The translations under genes and the position numbers were made by a program. The notes under the pieces were generated by a model. It ran no database searches. It worked only from the letters and a program-made list of their open reading frames with translations, and was not told the DNA's origin. DNA of 6,132 bases from DALYLB01 sp046154695 (GTDB taxonomy: Bacteria > Acidobacteriota > Blastocatellia > RBC074), in assembly GCA_046154695.1 (NCBI GenBank), contig JBJXFI010000252.1, forward strand, positions 1 to 6,132. The letters run 5' to 3'. This document shows positions 1 to 6,132 of the stretch, piece by piece; the first letter of the stretch is position 1, and every line of letters begins with the position of its first letter.

Positions 1-20
1 GGCCAATGCTCGCTGTCCGC

Positions 21-66
21 AAAAAAAATGGCCATTGATGCCACCTCACAGGACATCTATGGCCAT
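21..66 (-). terminator. Intrinsic (Rho-independent) terminator
   Basis: On the minus strand two copies of the 8-bp palindrome ATGGCCAT (59-66 and 28-35) can pair with each other. The stem continues inward through an A-A mismatch (58 with 36) into GATG/CATC (54-57 with 37-40), leaving a 13-nt loop. Seven uninterrupted T follow at once (27 to 21). A shorter alternative hairpin (TGGC/GCCA) also abuts the T run. The T tract lies only on the minus-strand 3' side, so it terminates leftward transcription. It starts 20 nt after the stop codon of the small frame at 87-182. It is also the first good terminator downstream of cpoB, so it may end the whole tol transcript. Confidence 0.72.
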
Positions 67-86
67 AAGTTTGGATTGATGGTTGC

Positions 87-182
87 CTAGACCTCAATAC
101 CCATCGCATTCGCGACCAGACACACGACCGCAAGACCCAATAAAAACAGGAGTAACATCAACGCAACCCTGGAAGACGCCAT
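87..182 (-). CDS. Small single-pass membrane peptide, 31 aa, unknown function
   Basis: I do not recognise this peptide. It starts with ATG at 182-180 and ends with TAG at 89-87. After a short N-terminus (M-A-S-S-R) comes a continuous hydrophobic stretch, about residues 6-27, rich in Leu, Val, Ala and Met with one Cys (C21), then a short acidic end (G-I-E-V). The single Arg before the helix favours an N-in orientation by the positive-inside rule. There is no lipobox cysteine and no obvious cleavage site, so it probably stays as a membrane helix. Support for a real gene is the Shine-Dalgarno sequence GAGAGGTG five bases upstream and the terminator beginning 20 nt after the stop. A longer in-frame reading starting at 332 has no ribosome site and unremarkable composition, so I prefer the short form. 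It lies 348 nt downstream of cpoB on the same strand; whether it is co-transcribed with the tol genes cannot be told. It could still be a chance frame. Confidence 0.5.
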   Translation of the reverse strand: MASSRVALMLLLFLLGLAVVCLVANAMGIEV

Positions 183-187
183 ACATA

Positions 188-195
188 CACCTCTC
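188..195 (-). promoter_or_regulatory. Shine-Dalgarno of the 31-aa membrane peptide
   Basis: The minus strand reads GAGAGGTG, followed by a 5-nt spacer and ATG at 182. GAGGTG matches six consecutive bases of the canonical AAGGAGGTGAT sequence. It is the strongest ribosome binding site seen in the window and decides the start of the short frame over the in-frame ATG at 332. Confidence 0.55.
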
Positions 196-490
196 GAAAA
201 CCGATACAGGGGCGTTACCAAACACAGCGGACATACCGATTCCGTATCAGTGAGGGTGTCCTGTGTGGGGACGCAACGGAGGATGAGAGCAGGGGTGCCA
301 GCTCTTCGGACTGTCATTACCACTTCGTTCATTTCAGGGATAATCTTTCGTTATCGTCTTGAAGTGGAGAATCCCCTGATGCATTACAGAAAATCTTCTT
401 CGCGTTTTTGGGGGAGGGGGCTGACGTTCGGACAGTATTCCCGAGGCGCGGGGAAATGGGGCATGAGCAAAGCGGATCGAATCCGTTGCG
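196..490. other. Region without a recognised gene between cpoB and the small frame
   Basis: This stretch has a mixed, locally lower GC content than the tol genes. An in-frame extension of the small peptide (from 332) and short frames on both strands cross it, but none has a ribosome site, signal peptide or recognisable motif. A minus-strand TGTAAT (383-388) resembles a -10 box but has no convincing -35 at the right distance. A G-rich run, GGGGGAGGGGG, sits at 410-420 on the plus strand. It could be a decayed gene, a 3' untranslated region or an unrecognised RNA; nothing I see decides between these. Confidence 0.5.
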
Positions 491-511
491 GCGCGGCGGG
501 CATCCGCGCGC
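491..511 (-). other. GC-rich stem-loop downstream of cpoB
   Basis: Positions 491-494 and 496-499 pair with 508-511 and 504-507. This gives an 8-bp GC stem with a single-base bulge at 495 and a 4-nt loop. It begins 20 nt past the cpoB stop codon. No T tract follows on either strand, so it is not a standard intrinsic terminator. It could be a 3'-end stabilising structure or simply a product of high GC content. Confidence 0.3.
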
Positions 512-530
512 ACTGTCTTCTCCGTATCTT

Positions 531-1406
<876 letters not shown>

Positions 1407-1459
1407 AATGACTCGTTGTGCGTTGGAATCGCGGCGATTCATGTTGTCTTCCACAGGCA

Positions 1460-1515
1460 TCACGCGAAGACGCGCGGGCGGCCGACCTTACACTTCATTT
1501 CGCGTCTTCGCGTGA
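1460..1515. repeat. Perfect 15-bp inverted repeat between pal and cpoB
   Basis: TCACGCGAAGACGCG at 1460-1474 is exactly repeated in inverse orientation as CGCGTCTTCGCGTGA at 1501-1515, with a 26-nt spacer. On the minus-strand transcript this forms a strong hairpin 18 nt after the pal stop and ahead of the cpoB start. No T tract follows, so it is not a simple terminator. The CGCGAAGACGCG core resembles palindromic repeats I remember as scattered through many environmental genomes, so a REP/MITE-like element is a good explanation. It could also act as an mRNA processing or stabilising stem that sets the pal:cpoB ratio. Confidence 0.7.
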
Positions 1516-1532
1516 GCCCCCTCATTCCATTT

Positions 1533-2525
1533 TTATGGGCGATCGCCGCCGCGCAGGTACACGAACTCGGCGCGCCGGTCATTCGCCCACGAGGGCACGG
1601 CGCCGGGAGAGCCTTCGTCCGAACCCGCCGCCTTCTCGGAGCCGTAACTCACGGTCTCGATGCGGCCGGGATCGACGCCGAGGCTGATCAGAAAATCCTT
1701 CACGGCGCGGGCGCGGCGATCTCCCAGGCCGAGGTTGTATTCGGCGGTTCCGCGCGGGTCGCAGTTCCCCTCCACACGGAAGACGACGCTCCGGTTCCGC
1801 TCCAGATTGAGCCAATCGGCGGCGCGGCGCAGCTTGTCCTGCTCGGAGGAGAGCAGATCCGCCTTGTTGTAGTCGAAGAAGACCGCTTTCATCGTGTTCC
1901 TGAAAATGTCGGCGATCGGCGGCGCGGCGGGCTCCGCCGTCGGCGTGGTGCGCGGACGAACGGCCGGCGGCTCCGGCGGCGCGGGGTCGGTCACGGTGAC
2001 GCGAACGCTCGCGGTCGCATTCCCGCCGTCGCCGAGCGCCGTTGCCGTGTAGGTCGTCGAAACCCGCGGACTGACCTCCCTCTCGCCGGTTCCCTGCACC
2101 TCGCCCAGCCCGCTGATCGTCACGATTTTGGCGTTGGCGCTCTCCCAGCTCAGTTTCGTATTCTGCCCGCGCTCCAGGGAGCTCGTCTCGGCGCGCAGGG
2201 TGATCGTCGGCGCGGCCGCGCGGGTCGTCGTCACATTGACCATCGCGCTGTCGCGCGCTTCTTTCTTCCCGCGCTTCGCGACGACCTCGAATTTGGTCGA
2301 GTCCTTGGGAATCAGGCTCTTCGCGCCGATCTTCTCGACCGTCTCACCATTGAGCTCGACCGTCTTGGCGTTCCTGGTCTCCCATTTGACCGTGACCGGC
2401 TCGCCCGACTTGATGTCGCTGCGAGAAACGCTCAGCTTCGCCGTCGGCGGCGCACACGCGGATAAAAGCGCCGCCATGGAAAGAACGAATGACAGCAGGG
2501 CAATTTGATTGGATTTGAGTTTCAT
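1533..2525 (-). CDS. pal: Peptidoglycan-associated lipoprotein Pal with two Ig-like repeats
   Basis: Pal anchors the outer membrane to peptidoglycan and is the outer-membrane target of TolB/TolA. This protein has 330 residues, nearly twice E. coli Pal (173). A lipoprotein signal ends in the lipobox L-S-A-C with C24 as the lipidated residue. Two related Ig-like repeats follow (about 29-98 and 106-178), each with a G-x-x-V/T-K-x-W/S-W-E core; W48 and W127 are equivalent. A Pro/Ala/Thr linker (about 180-203) leads to an OmpA-like domain (about 213-325) with VFFDYNKADL, EGNCDPRGTAEYN and NDRRAEFVY. D256 and R271 occupy the diaminopimelate-binding Asp and Arg positions, 15 apart as in OmpA-family domains. 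The usual His of the EGHxD motif is Asn254. The start at 2525 is an ATG with AGGAG 11 nt upstream and a good n-region (M-K-L-K). It follows tolB by 49 nt. Confidence 0.93.
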   Translation of the reverse strand: MKLKSNQIALLSFVLSMAALLSACAPPTAKLSVSRSDIKSGEPVTVKWETRNAKTVELNGETVEKIGAKSLIPKDSTKFEVVAKRGKKEARDSAMVNVTTTRAAAPTITLRAETSSLERGQNTKLSWESANAKIVTISGLGEVQGTGEREVSPRVSTTYTATALGDGGNATASVRVTVTDPAPPEPPAVRPRTTPTAEPAAPPIADIFRNTMKAVFFDYNKADLLSSEQDKLRRAADWLNLERNRSVVFRVEGNCDPRGTAEYNLGLGDRRARAVKDFLISLGVDPGRIETVSYGSEKAAGSDEGSPGAVPSWANDRRAEFVYLRGGDRP

Positions 2526-2574
2526 GAATCACTGTTCTCCTGGGATAAGGTGTATCTCCGCACAGATTGTTTCC

Positions 2575-3885
2575 TCACCGCGACCACGAAGGGGAGCGGC
2601 CGCCGGTTCGCGTCAATTGTCGTGGTTCGCTGCCGTCGATATGCATCGCCCAGATCTCCCATCGACCGGTGCGATTGGACTGAAAGGCGATGTGGCGGCT
2701 GTCGGGGGACCACGTCGGATTTTCGTTTCGCCCCTCGCGCGTCAGGCGAAGGATCTGCCTGGAGGCGACGTCCGCGAGATAAATATGGAACCCTCCGCCT
2801 CCGCCGTCCCACGTGAAGGCGATGAAGCGCCCGTCGGGTGACCACGCCGGCGAATCCATCTGCCCCCCGCTCGTCAGGAGCGGCCGTTCATTCGTCCCGT
2901 CGGCATCGATCACGTAGATCTGCGGCGAGCCGCCCCGGTCGGAGATGAAGGCGATCTCGCGCCCCGTCTTCGGATTCCAGCGCGGTGAAATGTTCACCCC
3001 GTTCCGGGTGCGCGTCAGACGCCGCGGATTCGATCCGTCGCCGGCCGCGACATAGACCTCCATCGAATCGCCGTCCTTGCTCGACGCAAACGCGACGCGG
3101 CCGTCCGGCGCGATCGAGGGCGAGCTCGTCGTCGCCTTGAACTGCGTCGATCCGATGATCAGGCCGTCCTCGCCGCGAATCACGATGTTCGGATGGCCGC
3201 TGCGGTACGAAACATACGCCAGCCGCCGGCCGTCCGGCGAAAGCGCGGGAAAGAGCGCAATCGAGCCGTCGCGCGTGAAGGCGCGCGAACCGAACCCGTC
3301 ATACTCCATCATCGAGACTTCACGGTTGGCGATGTAGGCGATCCGGGAGGTCGCGATGCCGTCCTGCCCGGTCAGCAGCCTGACGATCTGGTCGGCGAAC
3401 TGGTGCGCCATATCGCGGGCGTCGCCGTTCAGATTGGCGGTCAGCAACTGAGCCTGCGTCTTGACGTCATAGAGATAGCCCTGGGCGAGATAGCCCTGGG
3501 CGCTGCTCCCGCCCGTGACGCTGCCAAAGGCCACGTAATCGGCCTTGACCGGATCTCCCGCCCATTCCTCATACCGCAGGCTCGCGGGATCGGCAAGCCT
3601 CGTCTTCGGATAGAGGCTTTTGCCGACCAGGTTCGAGATGCCCGCGAATTTCAGGTCATTCCACAACACTTCGTTGAAGACCGCCACCGTCTGTTCGACC
3701 CCGCCCGCGCGGGACTGAAAATCGGCGATCGCGAGAGAGGGACCGCCCCCCGGCGCGACGATGATCGTCCCGATCTGCCGCTTGAGGTCCTCTTGCACCG
3801 GCTGCGCCCGCGCCGGGGCCGGCATGCACACGATCACGAAGCCGGTCATCGCCAGCCAACGACCGAACGAATAAAGTCTGCTCAT
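2575..3885 (-). CDS. tolB: Tol-Pal system periplasmic beta-propeller protein TolB
   Basis: TolB is the soluble periplasmic protein that binds Pal and is released or remodelled by TolA. The 436 residues match the family (E. coli 430). The signal peptide ends A-R-A before Q28. The N-terminal TolB domain covers about residues 38-180. The C-terminal six-bladed propeller (about 185-436) is visible as repeated PD40-type blades: FPALSPDGRRLAYVS, SPSIAPDGRVAFASSKDG, SPRWNPKTGREIAFISDRGG, SPAWSPDGRFIAFTWD and NPTWSPDSRHIAFQSNRTG. The ATG at 3885 has GGAG five bases upstream. The gene begins 70 nt after tolA; that gap holds a 6-bp GC stem (3934-3952). A perfect 15-nt tandem duplication doubles A-Q-G-Y-L at residues 129-138 in the N-terminal domain. 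WD40-like proteins of other systems share the propeller, but the position between tolA and pal settles the call. Confidence 0.95.
   Translation of the reverse strand: MSRLYSFGRWLAMTGFVIVCMPAPARAQPVQEDLKRQIGTIIVAPGGGPSLAIADFQSRAGGVEQTVAVFNEVLWNDLKFAGISNLVGKSLYPKTRLADPASLRYEEWAGDPVKADYVAFGSVTGGSSAQGYLAQGYLYDVKTQAQLLTANLNGDARDMAHQFADQIVRLLTGQDGIATSRIAYIANREVSMMEYDGFGSRAFTRDGSIALFPALSPDGRRLAYVSYRSGHPNIVIRGEDGLIIGSTQFKATTSSPSIAPDGRVAFASSKDGDSMEVYVAAGDGSNPRRLTRTRNGVNISPRWNPKTGREIAFISDRGGSPQIYVIDADGTNERPLLTSGGQMDSPAWSPDGRFIAFTWDGGGGGFHIYLADVASRQILRLTREGRNENPTWSPDSRHIAFQSNRTGRWEIWAMHIDGSEPRQLTRTGGRSPSWSR
3472..3501 (-). repeat. 15-nt in-frame tandem duplication inside tolB
   Basis: The unit GAGATAGCCCTGGGC (plus-strand reading) occurs twice back to back with no mismatch, at 3472-3486 and 3487-3501. 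It falls exactly on codons 129-138 of tolB and encodes A-Q-G-Y-L twice. Perfect identity suggests a recent slippage duplication or selection on this loop/strand; the frame is kept. Confidence 0.8.
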
Positions 3886-3933
3886 CCCTTCTCCAAACCG
3901 TTTGTGCGATTCGTTTACTCGAACAGCGCTCTC

Positions 3934-3952
3934 GCGGCGGGGTCCGCGCCGC
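3934..3952 (-). other. Short GC stem-loop in the tolA-tolB gap
   Basis: On the minus strand GCGGCG (3947-3952) pairs with CGCCGC (3934-3939) across a 7-nt loop, starting 4 nt after the tolA stop. No T tract follows, so termination is unlikely. It may modulate transcript processing between the tolQRA and tolB-pal-cpoB halves, or be chance in GC-rich sequence. Confidence 0.3.
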
Positions 3953-3955
3953 CAT

Positions 3956-4777
3956 TCACTTCGGATATCGGAACCAGATCTCGGCCGCGGCCTCCTGCGC
4001 CCCCATCAGAAATCCATTCGGAAACGGCGGCAGCGGGTTCGATGCGATCACCGCCCGCTCGGCGGCGTAATTGACCAGATCGTTCGCGCTTCGACGTTTG
4101 ATGTAAGCCGGCGACAACCGCCCATTGACAAGCGACAGGATCCGTCCGTCCCGCGCGATTCGCAATTGCACCACCACATACTGCATCGCGCCTTCATCCG
4201 GCGCTGGGGGCGGGTTGTAGCTGCGGCTCAGGATCAACTGGATCCGGCGGCCATACTCCGATCCGCCGGGAACGCCGCCCGCGCCCAGGTTCGCGCCCGT
4301 TCCCACGCCCACGCCTCCCGAGAGAGCGGGAACCTGCGATCCGTAGCTCCGCCCCACCTCGACGCTCGTATTCGCGGACTTCCCCTGCATCGGCCGGGGC
4401 GTGACGAGCTGTTCGGTCTGATTCGCCGTCGGCCGGTCGGTCTTCGCGGTCTGTTCCCGCGGCCGCGGCGTCGGTTTCGCCCCGGACGGCAGCAGCTCCG
4501 CTTCAACCGAGGGGCGCGGCGATTCCATTTCAACGACCTCGTTGTTGACGGGGTCGTCCGCCTGCCCGAGCGCCGAGATCGGCCGGGCCTGCGCAAGCCC
4601 CAGCCGGCTCGCCTCGACGACGCCGACCTCGATCACGCCCTCGCCGGACGACTGCCCCTCGCCGGCCGCGACGATTTGAGTCGTCAGCGGATTGCGAAAG
4701 ATCAACGCGCACGCCGCCAGCACCGCCAGGTGCATGGCGACGGAAAGAATCGTTCCGGTTCTTTGATCGAACTTCAC
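3956..4777 (-). CDS. tolA: TolA-position energy transducer with TonB-like C-terminal domain
   Basis: This protein occupies the tolA slot and should carry the TolQR proton-driven force to TolB/Pal. The 273 residues comprise a short cytoplasmic N-terminus and one transmembrane helix (about 8-27). That helix keeps Ser12 and His16, the S-x3-H pair by which TonB and TolA contact their motor. Next come a Pro/Glu/Thr-rich linker (about 40-145), a glycine-rich hinge (about 153-175, SGGVGVGTGANLGAGG) and a compact TonB/TolA C-terminal domain (about 176-273, with VVVQLRIARDGRILSLV). The long Ala/Lys/Glu helical domain II of E. coli TolA (421 residues) is absent. The start is GTG at 4777, overlapping the tolR stop by four bases (GTGA), which implies translational coupling. 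By domain search alone it would be called TonB; the operon argues for a Tol role. Confidence 0.85.
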   Translation of the reverse strand: MKFDQRTGTILSVAMHLAVLAACALIFRNPLTTQIVAAGEGQSSGEGVIEVGVVEASRLGLAQARPISALGQADDPVNNEVVEMESPRPSVEAELLPSGAKPTPRPREQTAKTDRPTANQTEQLVTPRPMQGKSANTSVEVGRSYGSQVPALSGGVGVGTGANLGAGGVPGGSEYGRRIQLILSRSYNPPPAPDEGAMQYVVVQLRIARDGRILSLVNGRLSPAYIKRRSANDLVNYAAERAVIASNPLPPFPNGFLMGAQEAAAEIWFRYPK

Positions 4778-5202
4778 TTCTTCGATGGCTCCGTCACCAG
4801 GCTGACATTGGCCCGCGCGCGTTTGGCCTGATCGAGCACATACGCGATAACGCGGTAGGGCGTGTCGCCGTCGCCCCGCACATAGACGCGGCGCTCCTTC
4901 GAATCGACCAGCCGCTCCTCCAGCAACCGGGGCAGATCGTTCACATTGACGGCCTGCCGCTCATTCCTGCCGCTGAAATAGATCGAGCCTTCCCGGTCGA
5001 TGCTGACGATCAGCGACTCCGGCGTGGCCTCGCTGTTCTGCGCCTCGCGCGTCCTCGGCAGATTGACCTGAATGCCCGTCTGCAGGATCGGCGCCGTCAC
5101 CATGAAGATCACCAGCAGCACGAGCATGACATCGACCAGCGGCGTGACGTTGATCTCCGCCAGAGCCGTCTGCGTCCGCCTGTTGCGATTCGTGAATGCC
5201 AT
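4774..5202 (-). CDS. tolR: TolR, ExbD/TolR-family motor subunit
   Basis: TolR is the single-pass partner of TolQ in the inner-membrane proton channel. Its periplasmic domain binds peptidoglycan when activated. The 142 residues match E. coli TolR in length. The N-terminal signature AEINVTPLVDVMLVLLVIFM (about 15-34) contains the essential transmembrane Asp at residue 24, equivalent to D23 of E. coli TolR. A periplasmic domain follows (about 45-142) with the family's YVRGDGDTPYRVIAYVLDQAK helix-strand region. The ATG at 5202 lies 3 nt after the tolQ stop, with GGGGAA from the end of tolQ serving as ribosome site. Its stop overlaps the start of the tolA-like gene. ExbD is the alternative family name; the tolB-pal neighbours decide for TolR. 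Confidence 0.95.
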   Translation of the reverse strand: MAFTNRNRRTQTALAEINVTPLVDVMLVLLVIFMVTAPILQTGIQVNLPRTREAQNSEATPESLIVSIDREGSIYFSGRNERQAVNVNDLPRLLEERLVDSKERRVYVRGDGDTPYRVIAYVLDQAKRARANVSLVTEPSKK

Positions 5203-5205
5203 CTC

Positions 5206-5919
<714 letters not shown>

Positions 5920-5925
5920 CGAAGA

Positions 5926-5931
5926 CTCTCC
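5926..5931 (-). promoter_or_regulatory. Shine-Dalgarno supporting the tolQ TTG start
   Basis: The minus strand reads GGAGAG, then six bases, then TTG at 5919. This is the best ribosome site among the in-frame tolQ starts (TTG 5982, TTG 5919, GTG 5859) and gives a protein of family-typical length. Confidence 0.5.
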
Positions 5932-6014
5932 GTATTTCCTGCGAATCCCGCCATACCGGGCGCCCGGCGGTCCGCAAATCAATGATTCATAATGATCTTG
6001 GTGAAGAGATTACG

Positions 6015-6043
6015 ATGCTACCATGCGCTCCCCGCGGGTTCAA
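6015..6043 (-). promoter_or_regulatory. Predicted sigma70-type promoter of the tol operon
   Basis: On the minus strand TTGAAC (6038-6043) and TAGCAT (6015-6020) lie exactly 17 bases apart. Each matches four of six consensus bases. Transcription would start near 6008, giving a leader of about 90 nt to the TTG at 5919. The position directly upstream of the first gene, with no other gene in the remaining 150 bases, supports it. The boxes are not strong and no start site has been mapped. Confidence 0.45.
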
Positions 6044-6053
6044 GAATGGCCGT

Positions 6054-6077
6054 TCACCCCCGGAAAGCGGGGTGTGA
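6054..6077. repeat. Bulged palindrome next to the tol promoter
   Basis: TCACCCCCG (6054-6062) pairs with CGGGG-T-GTGA (6068-6077), giving nine base pairs with one bulged T at 6073 and a 5-nt loop GAAAG. It ends 10 bp upstream of the predicted -35 box. It could be an operator, the stem of a REP-like repeat, or part of the adjacent repeat. No T tract follows on either strand, so it is not a terminator. Confidence 0.45.
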
Positions 6078-6092
6078 TTAAAAGTGGGACAC

Positions 6093-6132
6093 AAGAGCCC
6101 CGATAGGGGCGATGGATGGTAGCCGGCGGTGA
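6093..6132. repeat. Edge of a probable dispersed GC-rich repeat
   Basis: The sequence contains a perfect hairpin GCCCC-GATA-GGGGC (6097-6110), followed by GATGGATGGTAGCCGGCGGTGA up to the window edge. Strings of this kind (AGCCCCGATAGGGGCG followed by GGTAGCCGGCGGTGA) resemble intergenic repeats I remember from acidobacterial and other environmental genomes. That is recollection, not a search. The element is probably cut by the window end and its left limit is uncertain. No coding frame is supported here. Confidence 0.5.

Noticed and set aside
371..400. Promoter for the small peptide based on minus-strand TGTAAT (383-388)
   Set aside because: The -10-like box matches five of six bases but the hexamer at the proper upstream distance does not resemble a -35 box.
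410..420. G-rich run GGGGGAGGGGG as a second quadruplex
   Set aside because: Only two G runs are present locally, too few for an intramolecular quadruplex.
1407..1463. N-terminal extension of cpoB to the GTG at 1463 or ATG at 1442
   Set aside because: The GTG start lies inside the 15-bp inverted repeat, and the extension would push the signal peptide core away from the N-terminus. The ATG at 1442 remains possible but is less likely than 1406.
3193..4831. Two long plus-strand frames (3193-4074 and 3902-4831)
   Set aside because: They are antisense to tolB and the tolA-like gene, Arg-rich and without recognisable motifs; the minus-strand genes are unmistakable.

Overview
The window carries a complete Tol-Pal cell-envelope operon on the minus strand of a GC-rich Gram-negative (diderm) bacterium. 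Reading right to left the order is tolQ, tolR, a TolA/TonB-type transducer, tolB, pal, cpoB (ybgF), the classical order. It lacks a ybgC thioesterase gene between tolQ and its predicted promoter, where proteobacteria often have one. The TolA-position protein has a short TonB-like C-terminal domain, and Pal is enlarged by two Ig-like repeats. Together with the interspersed palindromic repeats, these suggest a lineage outside Proteobacteria. Acidobacteriota is my best guess, an inference from gene style rather than a computed placement.

Layout: 6015-6043 holds a plausible sigma70-type promoter facing tolQ. Just upstream of it lie a bulged palindrome (6054-6077) and the edge of what looks like a dispersed GC-rich repeat (about 6093-6132). 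tolQ (5206-5919, TTG start preferred), tolR (4774-5202) and tolA (3956-4777, GTG start) are tightly packed, with a 3-nt gap and then a 4-nt GTGA overlap, so they are probably translationally coupled. tolB (2575-3885), pal (1533-2525) and cpoB (531-1406) follow with gaps of 70, 49 and 126 nt. The pal-cpoB gap contains a perfect 15-bp inverted repeat. No gene on the plus strand is supported; the long plus-strand open frames are antisense shadows.

Downstream of cpoB are about 350 nt without a recognisable gene. Then comes a very short frame (87-182) encoding a 31-residue, almost entirely hydrophobic peptide. It has a strong Shine-Dalgarno sequence and is followed within 20 nt by a well-formed intrinsic terminator (21-66). 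It is the least conventional item in the window and the best candidate for an undescribed gene.

How the genes work together (family knowledge): TolQ and TolR form the proton-driven inner-membrane motor. The TolA-like protein carries its force across the periplasm to TolB and to the outer-membrane lipoprotein Pal. CpoB coordinates this machine with peptidoglycan synthesis during outer-membrane constriction at division. I see no phage, CRISPR, transposase, tRNA or rRNA sequence here.
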